Source of the DNA: Pseudomonas sp. H9
Lineage (GTDB): Bacteria; Pseudomonadota; Gammaproteobacteria; Pseudomonadales; Pseudomonadaceae
Length of the DNA stretch: 64,000 bases
Direction of reading: 5' to 3'
Assembly (NCBI RefSeq): GCF_004353925.1
Contig: NZ_SMOK01000016.1
Location: forward strand, 54,589-118,588
The notes under the pieces were generated by a model. It had not been told where the DNA came from and did not search any database. It saw only the letters and a list, made by a program, of their open reading frames with translations. Positions 17,674 to 26,158 of this stretch are shown in pieces (positions within the stretch are counted from its first letter, which is position 1; each line of letters starts with the position of its first letter). The translations under genes were made by a program, and so were the position numbers.

Positions 17674-19124
17674 TGCAGGCCCCGCTGACGAGCCACTGCT
17701 TCACCGGCCAAGCGGCCAAACACCAGGCCCTTGAGCACCGAGGTACCGCCGGCGTAGTTGCCAAAATACAGGCCGACGGTCTCGCCGCTGGCGTAGAGGT
17801 TTGCAATCGGATTGCCGTCGCAGTTGATCACTTGGGCGTGCTCATCCACCTTCAGGCCGCCAAAGGTGAAGACGTTGGCGGAGATGATCGGGTAGGCAAG
17901 ATACGGCCCGGTATCCAGCGGCAATGCCCAGTTGCTTTTCGGCGGCAGCAAGCCTTCGGTGGCGACGCCATCCAGTTGCAGCGGCTGATAAGTACCTGGA
18001 CGGCAAGCGGCGTTGTAGCCCGTCACGGTGGCTTGCAAGGCCGTCGCCGAGAGGCCGAGTTTTGCCGCCAGCTCGGCGAGTGTCGCGCCTTCAATCGCCG
18101 GCTGGTCGGTACGAATCGCCAGGCGGTAGTTGGGCACCTCCTTGACCTTCTGGTCGAGGATCACCCAGGCAATGCCCTCCTCCTGCTGGTAGATCTGTCG
18201 CGTCACCCGCTCGTACCAGGCATCTACGGTGCCCGGTGCTTCATCGGTAAAGCGCAGGCCTTGCTTGTTGACCAGAATGCCGTAGGGAAAAACAAACACC
18301 GAGGGCTCGGAGATCCCCGAACGCGGGTCTACCGGCTCGGCGTGGTAACTGCCGTATTCGCCGCTGGGGGCGGCGCCCACGTCCAGGGCCATCTGGATAC
18401 CTTCGCCACGGTTGTAGTAAGCGCCTTTGCACACCGGACGCAAGAACACCGAGCGAGGCCCCAGGTAGCGGCTGAGCATTTCGCTGTTGCCTTCAAAGCC
18501 ACCACTGGCCAGCACCACCGCGCCTCGAAACACCAGGTCGCCATGTTCGCGTGACAGCGCCCGAATACCGCTGACACGGGTAAAGCCCTCGGTCAGTAAC
18601 TGACGACCGCTGGTTTCGTAGAAAAACTCCGCGCCCAGGCTCTCGGCCTTGCTCGCCAACGCCTCGACGATCGCTTCACCACCGCCGACCGGCAACAGGC
18701 GCGGTTGGGTGCTGGTGAGGAACTGAGTCGGCAGAAAGTCGAACTTCACCCCGTTATCCTTCAACCACTCGATGGTCCCGGGCACCTGCTCGGCGAAGGT
18801 GCTGATCACGCTGCTGTCGACCGAGCCCAAGGCGCGGGTCTGCGCCGACCACTGACTGCGCTCGGCCAGGGTCTCGGCGACAAAGTCAGGATCTTGGTAA
18901 TACCCCGAATGCTCGGCCAGGAAAGTGTCGAAATCATCGGTCACTTCGCTGTGGCTTTTCATCCGCAGGTAGGCCTCGGTAAAACGGCTCTGGCCGCCAC
19001 GCTCTTCGCGGGTCGCGCGCTCCAGCACGGCCACACGCAAGCCGCGCTGCGCACCTGCAACCGCCGCCGACAAACCCGCCACACCGCAGCCCAGCACAAC
19101 TAAATCGAAGCTCAACTCAGCCAT
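17670..19124 (-). CDS. FAD-dependent dehydrogenase of the fumarate reductase/TcuA/KstD superfamily
   Basis: A 484-residue soluble flavoprotein. The N-terminal FAD motif is VVLGCGVAGLSAA (9-21) with GGQSRF near 43-48; the C-terminal FAD contacts GGLKVDEHAQVI and NLYASGETVG, GGTSVLKGLVFGRLAGE are typical of the family. Relatives include tricarballylate dehydrogenase TcuA, 3-ketosteroid dehydrogenase and fumarate reductase flavoproteins. It has no haem domain or signal peptide, so it is a cytoplasmic dehydrogenase or ene-reductase. First gene of an operon with an SDR and an isochorismatase-fold protein, divergent from a LysR gene 97 bases away. GAGG precedes the ATG. Confidence 0.85.
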   Translation of the reverse strand: MAELSFDLVVLGCGVAGLSAAVAGAQRGLRVAVLERATREERGGQSRFTEAYLRMKSHSEVTDDFDTFLAEHSGYYQDPDFVAETLAERSQWSAQTRALGSVDSSVISTFAEQVPGTIEWLKDNGVKFDFLPTQFLTSTQPRLLPVGGGEAIVEALASKAESLGAEFFYETSGRQLLTEGFTRVSGIRALSREHGDLVFRGAVVLASGGFEGNSEMLSRYLGPRSVFLRPVCKGAYYNRGEGIQMALDVGAAPSGEYGSYHAEPVDPRSGISEPSVFVFPYGILVNKQGLRFTDEAPGTVDAWYERVTRQIYQQEEGIAWVILDQKVKEVPNYRLAIRTDQPAIEGATLAELAAKLGLSATALQATVTGYNAACRPGTYQPLQLDGVATEGLLPPKSNWALPLDTGPYLAYPIISANVFTFGGLKVDEHAQVINCDGNPIANLYASGETVGLYFGNYAGGTSVLKGLVFGRLAGEAVARQRGLQ

Positions 19125-19221
19125 AGGTAGTTCCTCTGTTGTTGGCTGGTACTATAGGAACCGCTGTCGGCAGGTACGAGCGCGGCGCAGCTAATGGGCT
19201 TTTAGAAAAAGGTGAAAACCG

Positions 19222-20163
19222 ATGGACCGACTGTGGGCAATGCAGGTGTTCGTGCGGGTGGTCGAATGCGGCAGTTTCAGCCGTGCCGCCGAGTCGCTGG
19301 ACATCGCCAATGCCACCGTGACTGCCAGTGTGCGCAACCTTGAGAATCACCTGGGTGTAACCCTGCTGTCGCGTAATACACGTTCGCTGCGCCTGACCGA
19401 TGAGGGCCAGGGCTACTTCGAACACTGCAACCTGGTGCTGCAACAGATAGCTGACATGGAAGCCCAGGTCCGGCAAAAACAAGGAGAGATCAGTGGGCAA
19501 CTGCGCATTGAGTCACCGGCCGCCTTCGCCCGCGCGCTGATCTGCCCGGTACTACCGAGCTTTACGGCGCAATACCCTGGTTTGTCAGTGGCCTTGCGCC
19601 AGACCGACCACGCCGAAGACTTGATCGCCACCGGCACCGATGTTGCCATTCGCATCGATTCGGTCAACGACGCCGACCTGGTCGCCCGCCCGCTGTATCA
19701 AGCCCATTACGTGGCCTGTGCTACCCCTGCGTTGCTGCAGCGCATCGGCACGCCGGCGTTGCCGCACGACTTGAACCCGGTGCATTGCCTGGGCATCTTC
19801 GGTGCCGGGCGCTACACCGTGTCCGACTGGACGTTCGAACGCGACGGCGAACACCAACAGCTCACCCCGGCAGGCAGCTTGCACTTCAACAACTCAGACG
19901 CACTGATCCAGGCGGCGTTGGCCGACCAAGGTGTGATCTATGTGCTTGATGTGTTCGTCAACAGTTTGATCCGCAGTGGCCAACTGGTGGAGTTGTTCGG
20001 TGAATGGCGCACAAGCACGCGCAACTTCTACACCGTCACCCCCAAAGCGCGTTATGTCGCGCCGCGGACCCGCGCCTTCATCGCGTTCATGCTCGACACC
20101 CTGGATGCGCAGCGCCGCCCAGCTCACGGCCAGAGCATCGAAGTTCGCCAAGGGCGACGCTGA
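19222..20163 (+). CDS. LysR-family transcriptional regulator
   Basis: A 313-residue LysR regulator: N-terminal winged helix-turn-helix (FVRVVECGSFSRAAESLDIANATVT, about 9-33) and a C-terminal substrate-binding domain of the CrgA-like group. An AGGTG ribosome-binding site precedes the ATG. It is divergent from the flavoprotein-SDR-isochorismatase operon and probably controls it; the 97-base spacer would hold the shared operator. Effector unknown. Confidence 0.92.
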   Translation: MDRLWAMQVFVRVVECGSFSRAAESLDIANATVTASVRNLENHLGVTLLSRNTRSLRLTDEGQGYFEHCNLVLQQIADMEAQVRQKQGEISGQLRIESPAAFARALICPVLPSFTAQYPGLSVALRQTDHAEDLIATGTDVAIRIDSVNDADLVARPLYQAHYVACATPALLQRIGTPALPHDLNPVHCLGIFGAGRYTVSDWTFERDGEHQQLTPAGSLHFNNSDALIQAALADQGVIYVLDVFVNSLIRSGQLVELFGEWRTSTRNFYTVTPKARYVAPRTRAFIAFMLDTLDAQRRPAHGQSIEVRQGRR

Positions 20164-20177
20164 CGGCGCTAGACAGC

Positions 20178-20212
20178 ACAATGCCAGACCACCGACAGGG
20201 GCCTGGCATTGT
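20178..20212. terminator. Hairpin between convergent LysR and etfA genes
   Basis: A 10-base perfect inverted repeat (ACAATGCCAG at 20178-20187, CTGGCATTGT at 20203-20212) with a 15-base loop stands in the 67-base gap between two convergent genes. Only weak U-rich sequence follows on either side, but position suggests a bidirectional terminator. Confidence 0.6.
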
Positions 20213-20230
20213 TCATCAAGGACTGTGGCG

Positions 20231-21193
20231 TTAGGCGTTCAAGTGGGTCAACAGGGCCGGTAACATTGACTCCCAGGGCGCGACAATGCCGACCGTAGCA
20301 ACCTTGAAGATGTCGGCTTCCGGGTCCGGGTTTATCGCCACGATGCTGCTGTCCGGACTGACTCCGGCCAAGTGCTGCAAGGTGCCGGAGATACCCACCG
20401 CCAGGTAGATGCGCGGGCTGACAAACTTGCCGGACACCCCCACCTGACGCAACACCGGCACCATCCCGGCATCGACGGCGGGCAAGCTGCCACCGAGCGT
20501 ACCGCCCAGGCCCAGCGCCAGCGTCTCCAGCAACGCGAAGCCGTGTTCGTTGACCCCGCGCCCGCCGGACACCACCAGACGGGCCCCTTCCAGCGGCGGC
20601 AAGCGCTGGCCGCTTTCCTTCGCCACCACGGTCAGCCGCTTGCGCAAGGTGCTGTGCAGTTCGAGGCTAAACCGATGAGCCTGCCCGGCGCTGCTCAAGG
20701 CGACCCGACCGCCGCGCAGACAGGCAAACACCGGCCCGGCGCTGACCTGTAGATTGAGACGCATGCGCCCACCCCACGCCGCACGTTCGGCATGCACCGT
20801 GTCGTTCTCAACGCGCAGGGCCACACAACGCCCCAGTGCCTGACCGTCGAGTTGATCGGCCAGCAGCGCGGCCAGCTCTTCGCCTTGCGGCCCCGGCGGC
20901 AACAGCACCAGCGACAGCTCACCGCCGGTTTGCGGGATGCTGCGCAACGCCTCGCAAGCAGCCGCCAGCAGCACCTGCGCTTCATCCGTTTGCTCAAGAC
21001 CCGGGTGCAGCGCCTGATAGACCGCTGAGGCCCCTGCCCGCGAAGCCACGTCGGCATCCGCGGCACTCGCCTGGCTGCCGAGCAATACGGCGGCGAAGCC
21101 TTGATTGGCGTTGACCTGTTGCGCCGCCGCCAAGGTCGCCTCCAGCGCCTGATCACCCCAGGCTTGCGGGATTACAACGACCAACTTGCTCAT
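20231..21193 (-). CDS. etfA: Electron transfer flavoprotein alpha subunit
   Basis: A 320-residue EtfA/FixB-type protein. The C-terminal FAD domain is clear: RLVVSGGRGVN, LGGTLGGSLPAVDAG, RQVGVSGKFVSPRIYLAVGISG and INPDPEADIFKVA. I chose the ATG at 21193, which overlaps the etfB stop (ATGA) and has AAGGAG seven bases upstream. ETF takes electrons from flavin dehydrogenases to the quinone pool through ETF:quinone oxidoreductase, which is not in this window. The pair lies downstream of a KstD/fumarate-reductase-like flavoprotein, not of an acyl-CoA dehydrogenase, so it may be a dedicated acceptor. Housekeeping etfAB is probably elsewhere. Confidence 0.9.
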   Translation of the reverse strand: MSKLVVVIPQAWGDQALEATLAAAQQVNANQGFAAVLLGSQASAADADVASRAGASAVYQALHPGLEQTDEAQVLLAAACEALRSIPQTGGELSLVLLPPGPQGEELAALLADQLDGQALGRCVALRVENDTVHAERAAWGGRMRLNLQVSAGPVFACLRGGRVALSSAGQAHRFSLELHSTLRKRLTVVAKESGQRLPPLEGARLVVSGGRGVNEHGFALLETLALGLGGTLGGSLPAVDAGMVPVLRQVGVSGKFVSPRIYLAVGISGTLQHLAGVSPDSSIVAINPDPEADIFKVATVGIVAPWESMLPALLTHLNA

Positions 21194-21978
21194 ACCATGA
21201 CTCCTTGCGCTTTCAACCAATCGACCAGTGCCTGGGCTTTATGCGCTTCGTCACCTTCCAGCAGTTGGCACTGCCCACCACGAGCACTCACCGGGGCAAC
21301 GTGCAGATCGGTCAGCACCAAACCGAGGCGTTCAGCTGCCTCGGCAACCACGCGAGCGAAGCTCATGCGCTTGGCCTCCATGACATTTTTCAGCAGCGGG
21401 TGGCGCAGTTTGTTGCGTCGGTCGTTGGTGATGCTGGCGACCACCGGCTGATCAACCTGCAAGCCTTCTTCACAGGTGCCACGCTCACGCATCAGCCACA
21501 AACCTTGTTCCTGCCATTGTCCGTATTGCGCCATGGCAAACAGTGGCCGGCTCAGTCGGCAGGCCAGCAAAGGCGCGATACTGCCTTCATCCAGATCACC
21601 CAGTTCACGGCCCAACAGCACCAAGGCATGGTTGGGGTATTCCCGCATAATCACGTCGACCAGTTGTGCTGCCGTAAAGCGTGCATCCCATAGCCGCGCA
21701 GGTTGTAGCGCCAGGCAACGCACGCTGTTCGGACGAAACGCGGCAACCGTACGCAACAGGTTTTCGCTGTTAGGGCCGTCCAGCAGCAATACGTCTACCT
21801 GCGTGTCGGGTTGGGCGTCGCGTAGCTTCAGCGCCACTTCCAACGCTGCTTCGTCGAAGGGGCTGAGCACTCGCCGCGGCGTGCCCTGCTCGTGCACTTG
21901 CGCGTTGCCGTCCAAGCTGATCGGGTGCAGCGGGAAACGAATATCGGCCACGCCCGCCAGCAGTACCAGAATGTTCAT
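21190..21978 (-). CDS. etfB: Electron transfer flavoprotein beta subunit
   Basis: A 262-residue EtfB/FixA-type partner, which binds AMP and forms the interface with EtfA. Family signs include LSPFDEAALEVALKLRDA near 39-56, LGRELGDLDEGSIAPLLACRL in mid-protein and VVASITNDRRNKLRHPLLKNVMEAKR near 178-203, close to the recognition loop. It overlaps both neighbours by four bases (ATGA at each end), so all four operon proteins are likely made in balanced amounts. It diverges somewhat from housekeeping EtfB, as expected of a specialised ETF. Confidence 0.88.
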   Translation of the reverse strand: MNILVLLAGVADIRFPLHPISLDGNAQVHEQGTPRRVLSPFDEAALEVALKLRDAQPDTQVDVLLLDGPNSENLLRTVAAFRPNSVRCLALQPARLWDARFTAAQLVDVIMREYPNHALVLLGRELGDLDEGSIAPLLACRLSRPLFAMAQYGQWQEQGLWLMRERGTCEEGLQVDQPVVASITNDRRNKLRHPLLKNVMEAKRMSFARVVAEAAERLGLVLTDLHVAPVSARGGQCQLLEGDEAHKAQALVDWLKAQGVMV

Positions 21979-23360
21979 GGCCGGCCCTCGCTCGCATCGC
22001 CCAGCCGTGTACCGGCCAAGCGCCCGAACACCGCAGCCTTGCCCAGCGCAGAGCCGGTCATATAGGCAGCGCCATGGAAGCCGCCGATCATCTCGCCAGC
22101 GGCGAGCAAACCGGCAATCGGCTCACCGAATACATCCAGCACGCGCAGCTGGTTATCCACGACCACTCCGCAGTAGGTGCCGAACACGGCGGCGGTCGAG
22201 GGATAGGCATAGAACGGTGGATGCTCGATGGTGCACAGGGCGCCATGCTGGTGGACCAGATGCTTGCGCCCAAATGTCGGCGCATGACCTTGGCCTACCG
22301 CGTCGTTATAGGCGTTGACCTCGGCCAGCAGCACCTCCTCGGGCACTTCGATCAGTCGTGCCAACTGCTCCAGGGTTTGCGCTTCGACAAACAGGCCCTC
22401 TTCAAGCCGACGGGTGAAGTCGAGAATACGCACCTGGTTATCGCCGCTGTGCATGATCGCCTGATCGAGGATCTGATAGCCCACACCGAAGGGTTGTTGC
22501 ATGACCGCATCGCCCAGCAACTTGTACGACTGCGACTCATCGACGAAACGCCGACCGTCCTGATTCACCGCAATCGCCCCTTTGTACACCGCCAGGCAAG
22601 CATGGTGATTGTGCTCATCCAGCGGGTGCTTGCCGAAGGTGCCCTTGATATACGGCAGATCGCGTACATCGGCGCCCAGCGCCCAAGCCATGCGCAGGCC
22701 GTCGCCTTCGTTGCCCTCGCCGCCAATAAACACCGCGTTGTCGTACTGCGGCACAAAGCGGTGGATCAGCGCGCGGTCCTGAACGAAGCCGCCGCTGGCC
22801 AACAGCACGGCGCGGCGCGCGAAGACCTCGACCGCCTCGCCCTGGCGTTCAACCAGAGCACCACTGACCCGCCCAGCGTCCTTGCGCAACAAACGACGCG
22901 CGCGGCTGTGCAACCAGACATCGACCTTGCCGGTGGCCTGCGCAGCACGTTGCAACTGACGCACCATGTCAGCCGGGTCGACGTTATGTACCCGTGGCAC
23001 CGATTGCCCGGACGCCGCTTCGATCACATCGGCGAACACTACGCCATTGGCCTTGAGCCACTGATAGGTGCTGAGCTGATGATCGCTGTAGAGCCTGACC
23101 AGTGCCTCGTCGCACTCGCCTTTGCCGACGTCGAGCAGGTCTTCACAGAGCAACTCAGGCGAGTCGTCGATACCATGCGCCAACTGCAGATCGGTGCCGG
23201 CAAACGCCAGGCAGCCACCGCTCATGGCCGAAGAACCACCGGTTTGTCCGGTCTTTTCCAACACCACCACTTTAAACCCGGCTTGAGCCGCCGCCAGAGC
23301 GGCAGAGAAACCGGCCAGGCCGCCACCAATCACCAACAGATCACATTCAACGCATTTCAT
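21975..23360 (-). CDS. Second FAD dehydrogenase of the fumarate reductase/KstD superfamily
   Basis: A 461-residue flavoprotein with N-terminal LLVIGGGLAGFSAALAA (8-24), GGSSAMSGGC (41-50) and C-terminal GLLAAGEMIGGFHGAAYMTGSALGKAAVFGRLAG. It resembles urocanate/fumarate reductase flavoproteins and 3-ketosteroid dehydrogenases. It is fused into a four-gene ATGA-coupled operon with etfB and etfA downstream, so its electrons probably go to that ETF. Together with the similar enzyme at 17670 it may desaturate a cyclic ketone or acid towards an aromatic ring. Reaction and substrate are inference. Confidence 0.83.
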   Translation of the reverse strand: MKCVECDLLVIGGGLAGFSAALAAAQAGFKVVVLEKTGQTGGSSAMSGGCLAFAGTDLQLAHGIDDSPELLCEDLLDVGKGECDEALVRLYSDHQLSTYQWLKANGVVFADVIEAASGQSVPRVHNVDPADMVRQLQRAAQATGKVDVWLHSRARRLLRKDAGRVSGALVERQGEAVEVFARRAVLLASGGFVQDRALIHRFVPQYDNAVFIGGEGNEGDGLRMAWALGADVRDLPYIKGTFGKHPLDEHNHHACLAVYKGAIAVNQDGRRFVDESQSYKLLGDAVMQQPFGVGYQILDQAIMHSGDNQVRILDFTRRLEEGLFVEAQTLEQLARLIEVPEEVLLAEVNAYNDAVGQGHAPTFGRKHLVHQHGALCTIEHPPFYAYPSTAAVFGTYCGVVVDNQLRVLDVFGEPIAGLLAAGEMIGGFHGAAYMTGSALGKAAVFGRLAGTRLGDASEGRP

Positions 23361-24181
23361 GCCTGAGCTCCCGTCTGCAGAAACGCATCCAGGCCATAGA
23401 ATGCGAACAGCTCACGCACCCGCTGCGGTGACGCCTGCGCGGAGAAATAGCCGCGTTTGCAGGTGCGCGTACCGTTGGCACGACGTAGATCGACCATGGC
23501 CTCGGCCTGCTTGACCCAAGCCCCCAGCGAGTCGAGTACCGGTACGCCGTCGACCTGGTTGATGCCGTGGGTGGCCAGCAAGACATTCAGCGGTGCTTCA
23601 CCGGGAATGATCACCTCGGCGCCTTGGGCAATCAGCTCACGGGCGGCCAGGGTGAAGCGTTCGATCAGCGCCGTTGGGTCATCGAACGCTGCCAGCACAT
23701 CGGCAAAACGAAAGCCGACGTGACGAACACCGCTCAAGCGCGACGCCAGGCCATGACGTGCGGCGTTTTCCGTGACCAGCTCGGCCAGCTCATCAATGAA
23801 CACCAACACGCCGAAGGTACGACCGAGCATGCAGGCCGTGAGCATGGCCGACTCGCCATAGCCCACCACCGGGATGTCTAACAGGCTGCGGGTTTCTTTG
23901 AGCGCTGGCTCCGGTAGCGTGCTGATGGCGTAGGCATCAAAGCCCTGCTCCTGAGCATTGATGCCCGCGGCGATGAACTGCAGGCCATGCAGGTATTGCA
24001 GGGCCGCGTACTTGATGTCGTCACCGGGGTAATGACTGCGGTACGTGCCTTCACGCATGCCATGCAGATGGATCTCGGTGCCCGGGCGGGCGACCTTGCG
24101 AAAGTGGCTACGCAATGCCTCGTCGTAAGCCCCCAGATCGCTCAGAACAGTAAAACTTTGATGCCAGATACGCATGCTCAT
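23357..24181 (-). CDS. Asp/Glu/hydantoin racemase-fold protein lacking both catalytic cysteines
   Basis: A 274-residue protein of the aspartate/glutamate/hydantoin racemase superfamily, recognised by ISTLPEPALKETR..DIPVVGYGESAM and IIPGEAPLN. Members use two cysteines; here the equivalent positions read S87/T88 and E195, and the only cysteines (C117, C241) lie elsewhere. It is therefore probably not a racemase. Relatives with altered residues include decarboxylases and isomerases. First gene of the operon with the KstD-like enzyme and EtfBA; GAGGG precedes the ATG. Function unknown. Confidence 0.75.
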   Translation of the reverse strand: MSMRIWHQSFTVLSDLGAYDEALRSHFRKVARPGTEIHLHGMREGTYRSHYPGDDIKYAALQYLHGLQFIAAGINAQEQGFDAYAISTLPEPALKETRSLLDIPVVGYGESAMLTACMLGRTFGVLVFIDELAELVTENAARHGLASRLSGVRHVGFRFADVLAAFDDPTALIERFTLAARELIAQGAEVIIPGEAPLNVLLATHGINQVDGVPVLDSLGAWVKQAEAMVDLRRANGTRTCKRGYFSAQASPQRVRELFAFYGLDAFLQTGAQA

Positions 24182-24300
24182 CAGTAGCCCTCATGCAAAC
24201 GCCATTCGATGAGGGATTATCAGCAGAGCGTCCTGAGCCTGAGTAGGCAGGCGCGGTGAACGGGCTTTTCAGCAAAACTGCACAGTGGGAGCAGGTTTAC

Positions 24301-24372
24301 TGTAGGAGCGGGCTTGCCCCGCGATGCGATGTGGCTGGCAAACCGCAATCGCGGGGCAAGCCCGCTCCTACC
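24301..24372. repeat. REP palindrome pair 2
   Basis: Inverted REP cores separated by about 25 bases, lying between the 3' end of the acetyltransferase gene and the 5' side of the racemase-like operon, about 120 bases upstream of the latter. Confidence 0.92.
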
Positions 24373-24377
24373 CTCGG

Positions 24378-24881
24378 TCAGGCGTTGAAGGCCTCATGGT
24401 AGTGAACGGTGCCTGCAGGAATGTCACCGCCAAAAGACAGTGCCTGGAAATATTCCTGGGGCACTCCAGGCAACACCAGACCGCTTTGCGCCTGGAAACC
24501 GAAGCGCCCGTAATAGCCAGGCTCCCCCAGTACCACACAACCCTCCGCGCCCTGGCCTTGCAACTGAGCCAGCGCAGCGTTCATCAAGGCTGAACCAATG
24601 CCCTGGCCTTGGTGGTCGGGCCACACCGAGATAGGGCCAAGCCCGTACCAACCGCTTGCACCGCTCGACACCGTAACCGGGGAAATCGCGACGTGGCCAA
24701 CGATTTCCCCCTGCTCCACAGCCACCAGCGAAACCGTCAACTGCCCGGCGCGGCGCAGGGCGTCGACAATGTGGTGCTCGGTGTGACTGGAGTGTTCTTC
24801 ATGTTCAAACGCGGCGGCTGTCAGTGCGGCAATGCGCTTGATATCTTCAGGTTGTTCGTTGCGGATAGTCAGATTCATCAT
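24378..24881 (-). CDS. GNAT N-acetyltransferase (YhbS-like)
   Basis: A 167-residue acetyltransferase. The acetyl-CoA loop is in GLGPISVWPDHQGQGIGSALMNAAL near 85-109, followed by GEPGYYGRFGF, a hallmark of the YhbS group. I chose ATG at 24881 (GGTGGA six bases upstream); a longer reading frame would translate the neighbouring REP element and is not credible. It stands alone between two REP pairs. Substrate unknown. Confidence 0.85.
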   Translation of the reverse strand: MMNLTIRNEQPEDIKRIAALTAAAFEHEEHSSHTEHHIVDALRRAGQLTVSLVAVEQGEIVGHVAISPVTVSSGASGWYGLGPISVWPDHQGQGIGSALMNAALAQLQGQGAEGCVVLGEPGYYGRFGFQAQSGLVLPGVPQEYFQALSFGGDIPAGTVHYHEAFNA

Positions 24882-24903
24882 GGGCATTCCACCGTCGACA
24901 GCG

Positions 24904-24975
24904 GTAGGAGCGGGCTTGCCCCGCGATTGCGGTTTGTCAGGCAAATCGCAATCGCGGGGCAAGCCCGCTCCTACA
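24904..24975. repeat. REP palindrome pair 3
   Basis: Inverted REP cores with a spacer rich in GCGATTGCGGTTT-type sequence, between the 3' end of the enone reductase gene and the start of the acetyltransferase gene. Together with pair 2 it brackets the acetyltransferase. Confidence 0.92.
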
Positions 24976-24984
24976 GTCAGTTAT

Positions 24985-26058
24985 CTAGACAGTATCCGGG
25001 ATGACCTTCTCTTGCTTCAACCTGTCGAACAGCTGGGTAAACGCATCGAGGGTGCTGCAATAGCCGGTAAAACCTGCCTTGCGGCTTTTGCTCATGTCGG
25101 TGAATGCCTCCATGGGCCGCCCCAGGTCAGCATCGGTATGCCACCAGGACACCAATTTATTGATGTCTGATTCGCACAGGTCATAGCGGCTGGCGATCGC
25201 TTTCCAGGCTTCGTCTGCATCTTGCATGCGCCCTTCCAACGGATTGATTTGCGTCGCGTAGCCTTGCCACTGAACGCCAAAGTACGCCGCCAGCCGAGGC
25301 CACAGCCAGCTCCAGCGGAATACATCGCCGTTGACCGCATTGAAATCTTCATTCGCTGCCGCCGGGCTTTCTGCTGCCCAGGCGAGTTGCTCGGCCAACA
25401 GGCTGGCACTGGTCACATCCGACACACCGTTCCATTGCGCTGCAGAGCCCGGAAAAATAAACGGCCAGCCGTTCTCACGGCACAAGGTGGCGTACACCGC
25501 CAGTGTCTGCCCCATGTTCATCGCGTTACCCACGGCGTAGCCGACGATGCTATGGGGACGATGGACGCTCCAGCGATACGCATATTTTTCTGCGCCGGCA
25601 AACAGCTCGTCTTCTTGTGCGTAATAGAAGTTATCGACCGGTTGGCGCCCTTGTTCTTCGCGGAACGGTGTAACCGGCACCACGCCTTTACCGTAGGCTT
25701 CAAACGGGCCGAGGTAGTGTTTCAGGCCAGTAACCAGAGCAACGTGTTTGCCTTGCAGGCGGTTGCCCAATGCCTCGATCACATGCCTGACCATGGCGCT
25801 GTTGACCCGTATGTTGGCTTGCTCATTCTCCTGGCGCGCCCAGACGCTGAAGAACAGCGCATCTGGTTGGACCGCTTGCAGCGCCTCTCTGACGGCGGCG
25901 GCATCCATCAGGTCGGCCGTCAGGCCGGTGCAACCTTCCGGTACGGCTGCGCGGCCCCGCGACAAGCCGGACACCGCCCACCCCTCATGCATCAGTTGCT
26001 CTGCCAGCGCCCGGCCAATCACCCCGCTGATACCCACGATTAACGCTTTTTTCTGCAT
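24985..26058 (-). CDS. PRISE-type NAD(P)-dependent enone reductase (progesterone 5-beta-reductase/iridoid synthase-like)
   Basis: A 357-residue atypical SDR. The cofactor loop is ALIVGISGVIGRALAEQL (about 5-22), the catalytic YYAQED (Y at about 155) and FREEQGR segments match the PRISE group, whose members reduce the C=C bond of activated enones. I chose ATG at 26058 (GGAG eight bases upstream). It is divergent from a LysR gene. A bacterial enone reductase beside two ketosteroid-dehydrogenase-like flavoproteins is suggestive of terpenoid or steroid-like substrates, but this is inference. Confidence 0.82.
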   Translation of the reverse strand: MQKKALIVGISGVIGRALAEQLMHEGWAVSGLSRGRAAVPEGCTGLTADLMDAAAVREALQAVQPDALFFSVWARQENEQANIRVNSAMVRHVIEALGNRLQGKHVALVTGLKHYLGPFEAYGKGVVPVTPFREEQGRQPVDNFYYAQEDELFAGAEKYAYRWSVHRPHSIVGYAVGNAMNMGQTLAVYATLCRENGWPFIFPGSAAQWNGVSDVTSASLLAEQLAWAAESPAAANEDFNAVNGDVFRWSWLWPRLAAYFGVQWQGYATQINPLEGRMQDADEAWKAIASRYDLCESDINKLVSWWHTDADLGRPMEAFTDMSKSRKAGFTGYCSTLDAFTQLFDRLKQEKVIPDTV

Positions 26059-26158
26059 GTTGGTTTCTCCAGATCGGTTTGATGCCCAACTTAATGGAGA
26101 ATAAAGTTCCCATCTCTGGCATAAATTCACATGATTCGCGAACTGGATTCATCAATCG

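Noticed and set aside
24882..24962. Upstream extension of the acetyltransferase
   Set aside because: The added residues are a translation of REP pair 3; the real ATG at 24881 has its own ribosome-binding site.
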